This document shows positions 50,314 to 59,181 of a stretch of DNA of 64,000 nucleotides, one piece after another. This DNA is from Mesorhizobium sp. NZP2077 (GTDB taxonomy: Bacteria > Pseudomonadota > Alphaproteobacteria > Rhizobiales > Rhizobiaceae). Position 1 is the first letter of the stretch. The number at the start of each line of letters is the position of its first letter. A program made the translations under genes and the position numbers. Location: the NCBI RefSeq assembly GCF_013170805.1, contig NZ_CP051293.1:186001-250000 (forward strand), read 5' to 3'. The notes beneath the pieces were generated by a model that was not told the DNA's origin, ran no database searches, and saw only the letters and a program-made list of their open reading frames with translations.

Positions 50314-50598
50314 TCAAGCACCTGGGGCCGCGAGGATACCTTCCGAGACCAGATCGACGGCCAATGCCGCCATGTCCTCGTCGAGCGTATCCTTGTCGAC
50401 CTCGAACTCCGCACAAAGCAGGCCGACGATCTGGTCGAGGCTGCGCGCACCATCCACCTTGTCGAGAAAGGCTTCGGTCGTGCTGTTGCAGGTGTAGAGC
50501 TGGCCGCTACGCGCCAGAAGCACGACGGCACCGTCCCCGACATGCTGGACCGAGGCGTCGTCCGCCAACCGCAAAACCGTTCCAGAGGCAATTTCCAT
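50314..50598 (-). CDS. PqqD-type RiPP recognition protein (B1)
   Basis: A 94-aa PqqD-family protein: a winged fold that binds the leader of a ribosomal peptide. Features include the starting strand MEIASGTVLRLADD, LYTCNSTTEAFLDKVDG, and a helical end (EVDKDTLDEDMAALAVDLVSEG). ATG 50598 is chosen, with GGGGG upstream; an ATG at 50619 would add seven residues. It heads the minus-strand operon PqqD-B2-kinase. No pqq biosynthesis genes occur nearby, so a role in PQQ synthesis is excluded. Confidence 0.85.
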   Translation of the reverse strand: MEIASGTVLRLADDASVQHVGDGAVVLLARSGQLYTCNSTTEAFLDKVDGARSLDQIVGLLCAEFEVDKDTLDEDMAALAVDLVSEGILAAPGA

Positions 50599-50661
50599 CC
50601 CGTACCCCCAACAAGCCATGCAAGAACCCCGAAATGAGATAGCGCGGTGGTGGGGCGCTGT

Positions 50662-50802
50662 CTATCGGCCGGCCGGGAGATGGCGTCTCGGCTCGTTCGG
50701 CTTTGCATCTTCGCAGGGTGTTTGCCCAATTGAGAAGTCGCATTCAAGTGCCTGCTTGAGTCCGAAATCGTCCCAGAAATAGTCGTCAACGCTAGATGAC
50801 AA
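50662..50802 (-). CDS. Candidate precursor peptide, 46 aa (low confidence)
   Basis: A short frame 63 bases upstream of the PqqD-type gene on the same strand, from TTG 50802 to TAG 50662. It has an acidic aromatic N-half (VDDYFWDDFGLK), cysteines at 21 and 30, and a basic end (RRHLPAGR). Thr28 with Cys30 two residues later, and Glu37 eight positions into such a core, would fit lasso-peptide rules. Against it: no ATG and no clear ribosome-binding site. Other frames here give only shadow-like sequence. Confidence 0.3.
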   Translation of the reverse strand: MSSSVDDYFWDDFGLKQALECDFSIGQTPCEDAKPNEPRRHLPAGR

Positions 50803-50883
50803 GCAGGTGAACTGGCCGGCAGGGCCGTTGCATTTCTTCCCCTAAGTAAGGTAAGGACTCCTGGGGTTTTGGGGAGATAGCGT

Positions 50884-51000
50884 ATGCGTTACAACTGGGA
50901 GCGGGCTCCGACGACTTTCGAACGTCATCGAAAAGCCCTGGCGGCAGCCATTTTGATCTTCGGCGGCGTAGGCCTCATGCTTGTGGCCCTGCCGATCTAG
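50884..51000 (+). CDS. Small single-helix membrane protein, 38 aa
   Basis: A 38-codon gene with a strong ribosome-binding site, GGGGAGA, seven bases before ATG 50884. A basic N-half (MRYNWERAPTTFERHRK) precedes one membrane helix at 18-38 (LAAAILIFGGVGLMLVALPI). It ends at TAG 50998. I do not recognise it. It runs opposite to the PqqD-B2-kinase operon, and a shared intergenic region of about 0.25 kb separates them. It could be a stress-response small protein or a partner of the peptide cluster. Confidence 0.55.
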   Translation: MRYNWERAPTTFERHRKALAAAILIFGGVGLMLVALPI

Positions 51001-51055
51001 TACAATCGAATTTGTCCAATGAATACCGTTCGTTAGACGGCTACCGGTCGGCCTC

Positions 51056-51517
51056 TCACCGAGGCTGCCCGGTCACGGCAAGGAAGCGGCGGTCGCGCCC
51101 TTCAAAGCCCTGGCTGAAGCGCTGCACCAGCACGACAATCACCGCCGGTTTGCCGGAAGGTGCGAATTCGTAGGATTCCGACAGGCTGTAGGAGGTCGGG
51201 CAGTTCCTCGAGCCCGGCACGGCCATGTCCTCATGTAGGGTCTTGAACGGCTTGCCGTCCTGTCCCTGCAGTGTCAGCCGGAAGCCGAGCGCCTTGCCTG
51301 TCTTGTCCCCCTGAAGGGCTTTGTCCCCCTGAAGTGTCTTGTCACCTTGTGGTGTTTCTTCGAAGCTCGCCGAACAATCGGTCGTGCTGTTGGCCAGGAT
51401 CTCGTCAAGTTGGATGGTTGAAACCTCGGTTTCATCATAGAGCCGGGACCGGTTCAGACGAAAATCAGGGAAGACAGCGCCGGAAAAAACAGCATAGGCT
51501 GTTGGCAAAGACGGCAA
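51056..51517 (-). pseudogene. Truncated DUF2259-like protein gene
   Basis: The last 80 residues match the C-terminus of DUF2259, a family of predicted secreted proteins: GFRLTLQGQDGKPFKTLHED, SRNCPTSYSLSESYEF, VVLVQRFSQGFEGRDRRFLA. The upstream part of the open frame (TTG 51517) gives SRLYDETEVSTIQLDE, which also looks family-like, but about 100 N-terminal residues and the signal peptide are missing. The frame runs within 23 bases of the divergent prpE start, leaving no room for a full gene. Between the two parts a three-copy 18-base repeat encodes LQGDK-type units. I read it as a decaying gene; a shortened but working protein is possible. Confidence 0.5.
51303..51356. repeat. Three-copy 18-bp tandem repeat
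   Basis: TTGTCCCCCTGAAG begins at 51303 and 51321, and a degenerate third copy (TTGTCACCTTGTGG) at 51339, giving a period of 18 bases. On the minus strand it encodes six-residue units of the form [A/T][L/P]QGDK within the DUF2259 remnant. The period is a multiple of three, so copy-number change would not shift the frame. Confidence 0.8.
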
Positions 51518-51539
51518 ATGGTTCCTGGGGAGGTTACGG

Positions 51540-53447
51540 ATGGCTTCACGCTATCACGAGGTCTATGACGGCTGGACACGCGACCCGGAACAATTCTGGG
51601 CGAATGCTGCCGGCGCCATCGACTGGTATTCGCCTTGGGACAAGGTGTTCGATGCCGCTGCCGGCGTCTACGGTCGCTGGTTCACAGGCGCGACCTGCAA
51701 CACCTGCTACAACGCCATCGACCGGCATGTCGCGGGCGGACGCGCCGACCAGATCGCGCTGATTTACGACAGCGCCATCACCGGAACGGTGAAAAAATTC
51801 ACCTATGCCGAGCTGAAGCGCGAGGTGGTGGCGCTGACCTCGGTGCTGAAGAACCGGGGCGTCGCAAAGGGCGACCGCGTCATCATCTACATGCCGATGG
51901 TGGCGGAGGCGGCCATCGCCATGCTCGCCTGCGCCCGCATCGGCGCGGTGCATTCCGTGGTCTTCGGCGGCTTTGCCTCGCATGAATTGGCCACCCGCAT
52001 CGACGACGCCAAGCCGAAGCTGATCATCTCGGCCTCCTGCGGCCTGGAGCCGGGCCGGATCGTTGCCTACAAGCCGCTGCTCGACCGAGCGATCGAGATG
52101 TCGCGCCACAAGCCGGATGCCTGCCTGATCCTGCAGCGCGACCAGCTGCGATGCGACCTGAAAGATCATTTCGACATCGACTATGCCGACGCCGTTGCGC
52201 GCGAGCGGGCAGCCGGCGCCAATGTCGACTGTGTGCCGGTGCTCGCCACCGATCCGCTCTACATCATCTACACCTCAGGCACGACCGGCCAACCCAAGGG
52301 CATCGTGCGCGACAATGGCGGTCACATGGTCGCGCTGAAATGGACGATGGAGAACGAGTTCGGCGTCAAGCCGGGCGAGGTGTTCTGGGCGGCGTCCGAT
52401 GTCGGCTGGGTGGTCGGCCATTCCTACATCGTCTACGGACCGCTGCTGCATGGCTGCACCAGTATCCTGTTCGAAGGCAAGCCGATCGGCACGCCGGACG
52501 CCGGCACCTACTGGCGGGTCATCTCGGACCATGGCGTCGTCGCGCTGTTCACCGCGCCGACGGCGTTCCGGGCGATCAAGGGGCAGGACCCCAAGGGCGA
52601 GTTCCTCCCCAGATACGATCTGTCGAAATTCCGCACGCTGTTCCTCGCCGGCGAGCGCGCCGACCCGGAAACCATCAAATGGGCGGAGCAGAAGCTCAAC
52701 GTGCCGGTGGTCGACCATTGGTGGCAGACCGAGACCGGCTCGCCGATGACCATCAACCCGGCCGGGCTCGGCCTGTTGCCGGTGAAATACGGTTCACCCG
52801 GCGTACCGATGCCCGGCTACGACATCCGCGTGCTTGATGACGCCGGCCACGAAGTGCCGCGCGGGATACTGGGCAATGTGGTGGTGAAATTGCCGCTGCC
52901 GGCAGGCTGCCTGCCGACGCTATGGAACGCCGACCAGCGCTTCCGCCAAGCCTATCTCGACGAGTTCCCCGGCTTCTACAAGACGGCCGATGCCGGCATG
53001 ATCGACGAGGACGGCTATCTCTATGTGATGGCCCGCACCGACGACATCATCAATGTCGCCGGCCACCGGCTCTCGACCGGCGCCATGGAAGAGGTGCTGG
53101 CCGCCCATCCCGATGTCGCCGAATGCGCTGTGGTCGGCATCGCCGATGCGATGAAAGGGCAAATTCCGCTTGGCTTCGTGGTGCTGAACGCCGGTGTCGC
53201 GCGTGACGGCGGCGCCATCGAGAAGGAGGTCGTCGCGCTGGTGCGCGAGCGCATCGGCCCGGTCGCCGCCTTCAAGACCGTGGTGACGATCAAGCGCCTG
53301 CCCAAGACGCGGTCGGGAAAGATCCTGCGCGGCACCATGCAGAAGATCGCCGACAAGGAGGCGTGGACGATGCCGGCGACCATCGACGACCTGGCCATCC
53401 TCGACGAGATCACCGCTGCGATGAAGGAGCGCGGGATCGGGATTTGA
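51540..53447 (+). CDS. prpE: Propionyl-CoA synthetase
   Basis: A 635-aa AMP-forming acyl-CoA synthetase. The N-terminus YHEVYDGWTRDPEQFWANAA is typical of PrpE. The adenylation motifs are YTSGTTGQPKG near 248-258, WWQTETGSPM, and GFYKTADAGMIDEDGYLYVMARTDD; the catalytic Lys is in KTRSGKILRG near the end. PrpE-type enzymes favour propionate over acetate. GGGGAGG precedes the ATG. No other prp genes (prpB, prpC) are in the window. The pseudogene on its left suggests that its promoter overlaps the DUF2259 remnant. Confidence 0.92.
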   Translation: MASRYHEVYDGWTRDPEQFWANAAGAIDWYSPWDKVFDAAAGVYGRWFTGATCNTCYNAIDRHVAGGRADQIALIYDSAITGTVKKFTYAELKREVVALTSVLKNRGVAKGDRVIIYMPMVAEAAIAMLACARIGAVHSVVFGGFASHELATRIDDAKPKLIISASCGLEPGRIVAYKPLLDRAIEMSRHKPDACLILQRDQLRCDLKDHFDIDYADAVARERAAGANVDCVPVLATDPLYIIYTSGTTGQPKGIVRDNGGHMVALKWTMENEFGVKPGEVFWAASDVGWVVGHSYIVYGPLLHGCTSILFEGKPIGTPDAGTYWRVISDHGVVALFTAPTAFRAIKGQDPKGEFLPRYDLSKFRTLFLAGERADPETIKWAEQKLNVPVVDHWWQTETGSPMTINPAGLGLLPVKYGSPGVPMPGYDIRVLDDAGHEVPRGILGNVVVKLPLPAGCLPTLWNADQRFRQAYLDEFPGFYKTADAGMIDEDGYLYVMARTDDIINVAGHRLSTGAMEEVLAAHPDVAECAVVGIADAMKGQIPLGFVVLNAGVARDGGAIEKEVVALVRERIGPVAAFKTVVTIKRLPKTRSGKILRGTMQKIADKEAWTMPATIDDLAILDEITAAMKERGIGI

Positions 53448-53526
53448 GGCCGACGCGGGAGCGATCCGCGCAGCTTTCCCTGCCGAAGAGCTTATCCTGA
53501 TCGGTAAGCAATACTTTTATTGTGCA

Positions 53527-54658
53527 ATGGAGCAAGCCACCCTACAGTGTCTGACGGGGGGCCATCCGGCGGTGCGGTATGGCTCAGCAGAAATTACGTT
53601 TGGCGGCGTCGACATCCTGCGGTTTCTCGCCGCCGTGCTGGTCATGGTCTACCACTATGGCTTCTGGGTGTGGGCCTATCCCGATGGCATCTCGGCGCAG
53701 GCCACGGGCGGTGTTCCCCCGCAACCTGATATAGGCGCCTGGGTCGGGTCGGGCTGGGTCGGCGTTGAAATCTTCTTCGTTATCAGCGGTTTCGTCATTG
53801 CCTTCAGCGCCGAAAAGTAGACCCCGCTGCGGTTTTTCGAGACCAGGGTCAAACGGCTGGCGCCGGCGGTCTGGATCTGCGCGCCCATCACCGCCGTGCT
53901 GTTGCTGCTGACGGCCTGAGCTGGCCGACCTATGCGGTGGTCCGGCTTGTCCGCACCAGCCTGTTCGCGCCATATGGTCCGTGGGTGGACAGCGTCTACT
54001 GGACCCTCCGCATCGAGATCGCCTTCTACGCCATCGTCTGGGCCCTGCTGCAGCTTGGCCGCTTCCATCTGATGGAGGGGGTCGCCATCGCCATCGGCCT
54101 TGTCAGCACGCTGTTCTGGTGCCTGTACTATCCGCTCGGCTGGGCCGACTTTGCCGAGACGGGCTGGCTGCGGCTTGCGCTGGTGCATCATGGCTGCTTC
54201 GTCGCGGTCGGCGTGCTGCTGTGGCTGATGCAGTTCAAGGCGCTGACGCCCTCGCGCCTTGCTTTCTGCCTGCTGTTCCTTGGTGGCGGCCTGCTGCAGA
54301 TCGCCAGTTCCGTCGAGGTCCATAGCATCAAGGTCAATGCAGTGATGCCCTATGCGCCGCCAATCCTGATCTTCCTCGTCGCGATTGCCTTGATGGCATG
54401 GTCGCTGCGGCTCGACCTCAGCTGGAGCGGCTGGCGCCGGATCGGCCGATGACATATCCGCTCTACCTGATCCACGACGTCGTCGGCGCGGCAATGCTCG
54501 GGGCGATGGTCCGCGCCGGAGTGCCTTATCTCCTGTCGATGGTAGCAGTCGGCGCGACCATGATCGCGGCAAGCTGGCTGGTTGCCATCGAGGCCGAACC
54601 GCGCATCCGGCTGCTGCTCGACCACACGATTTTCCGCTACCGGCTCAAGGCCGCTTAG
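53527..54658 (+). pseudogene. Acyltransferase-3 family gene, broken
   Basis: Three frames together give an acyltransferase of the OafA type (membrane enzyme that acetylates polysaccharides). Frame 1 from 53527 has FGGVDILRFLAAVLVMVYHY and WVGVEIFFVISGFVIAFSA, then a TAG at 53818; coding similarity continues after it (RFFETRVKRLAPA). A second stop and frameshift near 53920 move it to frame 3 (LVRTSLFAPYGPWVDSVYWT, residues continuing to 54450). A further shift near 54450 gives frame 2 (MTYPLYLIHDVVGAAM) to the end at 54658. At least one nonsense and two frameshift mutations make function implausible. It lies next to exoP and may once have decorated the exopolysaccharide. Confidence 0.85.
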
Positions 54659-54716
54659 CCAATGCCATCGCCAGCCGCGATGACGCGGCTGGCCTCACCA
54701 GAAACGGCGGGATCAA

Positions 54717-57104
54717 TCAGACCGCTGCCTTGGTGCGCACTTCCGACTTGTCGAGATAGTAGCTCGAATATTTGTCGAAGAATTTCTCCGACGCGCCGAA
54801 CGATCCGTATTTGGCGAGCTTCTTCAGGTCGACCTTGTTCAGCACCGCGCCGACGATCTTGTTGGCGACATAGGGTTCGGATTCCAGCATCGACCGCACC
54901 ATGGCGCGCGGCGTGCGGCCCCATTCGGTGACCAGCACGAAGCCGTCGACCAGTGGCGCGAAGGCCTTGGCATCGACCACCGGTCCGAGCGGCGGCAGAT
55001 CGACGACGATGTATTCGAACGTCTCCTTGGCGTTTTCGATGAAACGCCGCATTCCGGCCGAGGACAAGAGCTCGCTGGTGTGCGAGAAGTTGCCGCGCAG
55101 CACGGCGGGGATGATGGCGAGCTTGGTCTGCCGGTCGATCTTGCCGACGGATTGCCAGGTCTGGCCGTTGACCACGGCTTCCATCAGGCCTTGCTCGGCC
55201 TCCATGCCGAGGCTGCGGCTGAGGCCGGGATTGCGCAAGTCACCATCGATGAGCAGCGTCTTGGCGCCGTTGGCCGCAAGCAGCCCGGCGAGATTGGCCG
55301 CGACCGTCGACTTGCCTTCGCCGGGAAGCACCGAGATGACGCCGACGACGCGGCTGCCTTGGCCTTCCATCACGACATCGAAGGCGATCTTGGCGCTGCG
55401 CAGCGTTTCGGAGAACATCGACGCCGGAGCGTCGATGCTCACCCGCATGCGTGCGCGCCTTTCAATGGCGGCCGGCGACCTGGCGGTCTTGGCATCCGGC
55501 TGAGCCTCAGCTTGCTTGTCATCCTTGGCGGGTCTGCTGCCGATGGTCGGCAGGTAGCCGAGGAATTTGAGGCCGACGCGGTCGCGCACCTCCTCGCCGG
55601 TCCGGAAGAACCGCTCGTTGAATTCGTTGAGGCCGCCGAAGCCGGCGCCCATCAGCACACCGAGCACGAGCGACAGCCCAAGCACCACCATCGTGCGCGG
55701 GCTCGAAGCTGCCTGCGGCATCGAAGCATCCGAGATGATGCGGATCTTGCCTACCGGGAAAGATTGCTGCTGCGCGGCTTCCTCGTAGCGGCCGAGGAAC
55801 GTCTGATAGAGCGTGGTGAGCGCCGTCGCCTTCTGGTCTAGGTCGCGCAACTGGACCTGCGACTGGTTGTCGATGGAACTCTTGCCCTGTGCGGCAGCGA
55901 CATTGGCCTTGAGCGCGGTCTCGCGCGCGAGCGCCACCTCATACTCGTTGCGATAGCTTTCGGTGAGTTGCTTCAGTTCGCCGAAAATCTGCGTCGAAAT
56001 GTCGGCCTTCTCCTTGGCCAGCGCCAGCGCCTGCGGATGCTGCGGGCCGAAATTGGCCTCGACGTCCTGCAGCCGCTTGGCAACCGTCAGATAACGGGTC
56101 TTCAGCGCCGCGATGACCGAACTGCTGGGCTGATCAGCCGATATTGCGGCGTCATTGAAAGCGTTGTCGGAGCCGCTGTTGATAATAGCCTTATATTGCT
56201 GGTAACGCGCACTGGCGCGTGCCGTGTCGGCCTGCGCCACGATGAGTTGGGCATTCAGATCGGCAAGCTGCTTGTCGCTCATCAGCTGGCCATCGCTGTT
56301 TGCGGAGAGGCCGTGTTCGGCCCTGAATTTCTCGACCGCGAGCGATGCCTGCTGCGAGCTCTCGCGCAGTTCCGTCAAGCGGCCCTGGAGCCAGACCGCC
56401 GCGCGCTCGGTGGCGTCGAAGCTGGCATCGAGCTGGTCGGCCAGGTAGGCCTCGGCATAGGCCTTGGTGATCGCCGCCGACAATGCCGGGTCGGTCGACT
56501 GATAGCCGAGCGCGATGACGTAGCTTCGCCCAACACGCTCCGCCCTCACCTCGTTCTGCAGCTTGAGGATTGCGTAGTCGCGGCTCGAGGTCGCGATAAG
56601 TGCATCACGGGTTGCAGGGTCGAGCTTGCTGATGTCGCCAACTCCGGGAATGGTGGGGCTGGGGCGGACAAGCTGGATCAGCCCACGGATGAAACCGACG
56701 CCCTTGGCCAGCGCCGACTGGGGCGGGTTCATGAAGGCATCGTTCTGGCTGAGCTTCAGCTTGTCGACGACCACGGCGGCGAGCCGCGTCGATGTCAGGA
56801 TCTCGATCTGGCTCAGAATGGCGGAATCGGTTTGCATCGTCGTCGACGCCGCCGAAATGTCATCGACGATCTTGTTCAGCCCCTCGTCGATGAGCACGCT
56901 CGAGATCGACACATATTTGGGCGGCGTTGTCTGTAGATAGAGCATGCCCAGGAAAAGACCGATGGCAGCGCACACGGCAACCACCTTGGCTTGCCGCGCA
57001 GCCATGCCAAGCAGCCGCTCGATATCGATGAAGTCTTCGCCGTTTCCTGCGTCCGAATTCGGCAATGGCATCCTCTTGTCGAGAGGAAAGTTGGCATAAT
57101 TCAT
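54717..57104 (-). CDS. exoP: Exopolysaccharide transport protein with tyrosine autokinase domain (ExoP)
   Basis: A 795-aa Wzc/ExoP protein. A Wzz domain with first membrane helix (about 40-58) and a second near 460 (VVLGLSLVLGVLMGAGFGG) flank a periplasmic coiled-coil region. The cytoplasmic kinase has Walker A VLPGEGKST near 590-600, Walker A' LLIDGDLRNPG and Walker B IVVDLPPLG. A C-terminal Tyr cluster (FFDKYSSYYLDK) is the autophosphorylation site. It controls chain length and export of succinoglycan-type polymer. It heads the exo set by position but is the last gene transcribed on the minus strand. Confidence 0.93.
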   Translation of the reverse strand: MNYANFPLDKRMPLPNSDAGNGEDFIDIERLLGMAARQAKVVAVCAAIGLFLGMLYLQTTPPKYVSISSVLIDEGLNKIVDDISAASTTMQTDSAILSQIEILTSTRLAAVVVDKLKLSQNDAFMNPPQSALAKGVGFIRGLIQLVRPSPTIPGVGDISKLDPATRDALIATSSRDYAILKLQNEVRAERVGRSYVIALGYQSTDPALSAAITKAYAEAYLADQLDASFDATERAAVWLQGRLTELRESSQQASLAVEKFRAEHGLSANSDGQLMSDKQLADLNAQLIVAQADTARASARYQQYKAIINSGSDNAFNDAAISADQPSSSVIAALKTRYLTVAKRLQDVEANFGPQHPQALALAKEKADISTQIFGELKQLTESYRNEYEVALARETALKANVAAAQGKSSIDNQSQVQLRDLDQKATALTTLYQTFLGRYEEAAQQQSFPVGKIRIISDASMPQAASSPRTMVVLGLSLVLGVLMGAGFGGLNEFNERFFRTGEEVRDRVGLKFLGYLPTIGSRPAKDDKQAEAQPDAKTARSPAAIERRARMRVSIDAPASMFSETLRSAKIAFDVVMEGQGSRVVGVISVLPGEGKSTVAANLAGLLAANGAKTLLIDGDLRNPGLSRSLGMEAEQGLMEAVVNGQTWQSVGKIDRQTKLAIIPAVLRGNFSHTSELLSSAGMRRFIENAKETFEYIVVDLPPLGPVVDAKAFAPLVDGFVLVTEWGRTPRAMVRSMLESEPYVANKIVGAVLNKVDLKKLAKYGSFGASEKFFDKYSSYYLDKSEVRTKAAV

Positions 57105-57241
57105 CGTCGGTCCAATTCTAGCTTACAGGCGCCTTGAAGATCGGGAGCATCGCCAAAGGCAACGCAAGCTTCATGCCAGACGGCGCGGGCCCCTCGGCCC
57201 CGCGCCGCCAGCCATCCGGCAATACTCCCGAAAGATGGGCA

Positions 57242-58138
57242 TTATGCGGCTTCTTCCTGACGTTCATGCGACCGGACGAACTCCTGAAGCATCTCGAAAA
57301 TCGGGCCCTTCATGTCGTTGCGCGCCAGCGCAAAGGCGATGTTGGCCTGGATGAAGCCTTCCTTGGACCCGCAATCGAACATGCGGCCCAGGAAAGGCTG
57401 GGCGAAGAACGGCTGGCCCTTCGACAGGCGGACCATGGCATCGGTCAGCTGGATCTCGTTGCCGGCGCCACGCTGCTGATTGCCCAGCAGCGCGAAGATC
57501 TCCGGCTGCAGGATGTAGCGGCCGTTGATGTAGAAGTTCGACGGCGCGTTGGCCGGGGCCGGCTTTTCGACCATGGCCGTGACCTCGAAACCACCGCCGA
57601 TATCGGCGCCACGGCCAACGATGCCGTATTTGTTGGTCTCGCTCGGATCGCAGCGCTCCACGGCGATGACGTTGCCGCCGGTGCGTTCATAAAGGTCGAC
57701 GGTTTCGGCGAGGCATCCTCGCCCGCCGAAGGACACCATGTCAGGCAAAAGCAGGGCGAAGGGCTCGTTGCCGATGACCTCGCGGGCGCACCAGACGGCG
57801 TGGCCGAGGCCCTGCGGCGACTGCTGGCGGATGAAGGAGGTGGCACCGGCCACCGGCAGCATGCTTTCGAGCGCCTCCAGCTGGGTCTTCTTGCCGGTCT
57901 GCTCCAGGGTTCCGATCAATTCCGGATGCAGGTCGAAATAGTCCTCGATGACCGCCTTGTTGCGGCCGGTCACGAACACGATGTGCTCGATGCCGGCCGC
58001 GAAGGCCTCGTCCACCGCATATTGCACGACAGGCCTGTCGACGACGGGAAGCATTTCCTTCGGCATCGACTTGGTCGCCGGCAGGAACCGTGTTCCAAGC
58101 CCCGCTACCGGTATCACGGCCTTCCTGATTTTCTTCAT
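57242..58138 (-). CDS. exoN: UTP-glucose-1-phosphate uridylyltransferase (ExoN/GalU)
   Basis: A 298-aa GalU-family enzyme making UDP-glucose, the sugar donor for exopolysaccharide. The nucleotide-binding signature is [18 protein letters not shown] near residues 14-31. Sequence also contains [14 protein letters not shown] and [14 protein letters not shown] [12 protein letters not shown]. Its position between exoP and exoO matches S. meliloti exoN. Whether another galU exists elsewhere cannot be told from this window. Confidence 0.93.
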   Translation of the reverse strand: MKKIRKAVIPVAGLGTRFLPATKSMPKEMLPVVDRPVVQYAVDEAFAAGIEHIVFVTGRNKAVIEDYFDLHPELIGTLEQTGKKTQLEALESMLPVAGATSFIRQQSPQGLGHAVWCAREVIGNEPFALLLPDMVSFGGRGCLAETVDLYERTGGNVIAVERCDPSETNKYGIVGRGADIGGGFEVTAMVEKPAPANAPSNFYINGRYILQPEIFALLGNQQRGAGNEIQLTDAMVRLSKGQPFFAQPFLGRMFDCGSKEGFIQANIAFALARNDMKGPIFEMLQEFVRSHERQEEAA

Positions 58139-58212
58139 CGCAAATTCCTTCTGAGGAGATCGACTGCAGTTCCTTCACAGGCCACGAAAAATCCCTCCAT
58201 GTGCCTGCATCT

Positions 58213-59181
58213 TCACCTCCCCACCCCCACGGCAAACTGTGCCGCTACTCGTCGCAACCGCACGGCGATCGGCATCCCCATATGCCTGACCGCCGCCGGG
58301 TCGCTGAGCGCCGTCCGGATCGCCTTGAGCGGGGACCGCGCCTTGATGTGCTGAACCATCGCCAGGAAGGAGGCTGCCTTGCGCAGGCTGCGGCCGCGCC
58401 GGGCGAAAGCCGCCTGGGCCGCCTCGTCCATTTGATGAGTTTGTGCGAATGCAGCATCCGCCTTGCGCATCGCTTCGACATGGTGAAGCTCGAGCACACG
58501 CGAGATGGAGCCGCTGCGGATATGGTAGGCATAGCCGATCTCGGGCTCGACCACGCATCGGCCGCCTTTGGCCAGAGCCTCGGCAAACAGGATGTAGTCC
58601 TCGCCGATCCTCAGTTTCTCGTCATAGCGAAGCCGGTTCTCGTCCAGGAACCGGCGCTGAAAGATCGGCTTGAGGTAGCCGAGGTTGAACTTCGATTCGA
58701 AGACGATGTTGCCGGCGATGTAGGTGGCGAGCGTTATCTCGCGCAGGCCTTCCAGATACTGCCGCGGGAACATCGCATCCTCGACAACACGGTCCTCGCG
58801 GACGACCTGGAGATTGTCGACGGCGATCTGGGCATCGGCTTTTTCGGCACGGTTGATCATGGCGGCGAGACGGCCGGGAAAGACGGCGTCGTCGGAATCG
58901 AGAACCGCGATCCACCTGCCGCGGGCGACGTCGAGCCCGGCATTCCTGGCACCGCCCGGACCACGATTCTTGGCCAGGGCGACGACGCGCACGACGTCCC
59001 CGGGATAGGCCCGCGCCACATCGAGCGTGGCATCGCGGGACTGGTCATCGACGACGATAATTTCGACGCTGACATCCTTCTGCGCGATGGCGCTGGTGAT
59101 CGCCCGGTCGAGTGTTGCCTCGGCATTGTAGGCGGCAATGACGAAGGAAACATCGGGGGTTGGGGAAACGTCAGGCTGCAC
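58213..59181 (-). CDS. exoO: Succinoglycan-type glycosyltransferase ExoO (GT2)
   Basis: A 322-aa GT-A fold transferase. The N-terminal domain has SFVIAAYNAEATLDRAI and the DxD-type LDSDDAVFPGR; GGARNAGLDVARG is the typical GT2 helix. The start is GTG 59181 (MQPDVSPTP), overlapping exoM by 11 bases; upstream codons of the frame are not conserved-looking. Assignment as ExoO relies on order: it lies between exoN and exoM as in S. meliloti, where ExoO adds a later glucose of the repeat unit. Confidence 0.85.
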   Translation of the reverse strand: MQPDVSPTPDVSFVIAAYNAEATLDRAITSAIAQKDVSVEIIVVDDQSRDATLDVARAYPGDVVRVVALAKNRGPGGARNAGLDVARGRWIAVLDSDDAVFPGRLAAMINRAEKADAQIAVDNLQVVREDRVVEDAMFPRQYLEGLREITLATYIAGNIVFESKFNLGYLKPIFQRRFLDENRLRYDEKLRIGEDYILFAEALAKGGRCVVEPEIGYAYHIRSGSISRVLELHHVEAMRKADAAFAQTHQMDEAAQAAFARRGRSLRKAASFLAMVQHIKARSPLKAIRTALSDPAAVRHMGMPIAVRLRRVAAQFAVGVGR

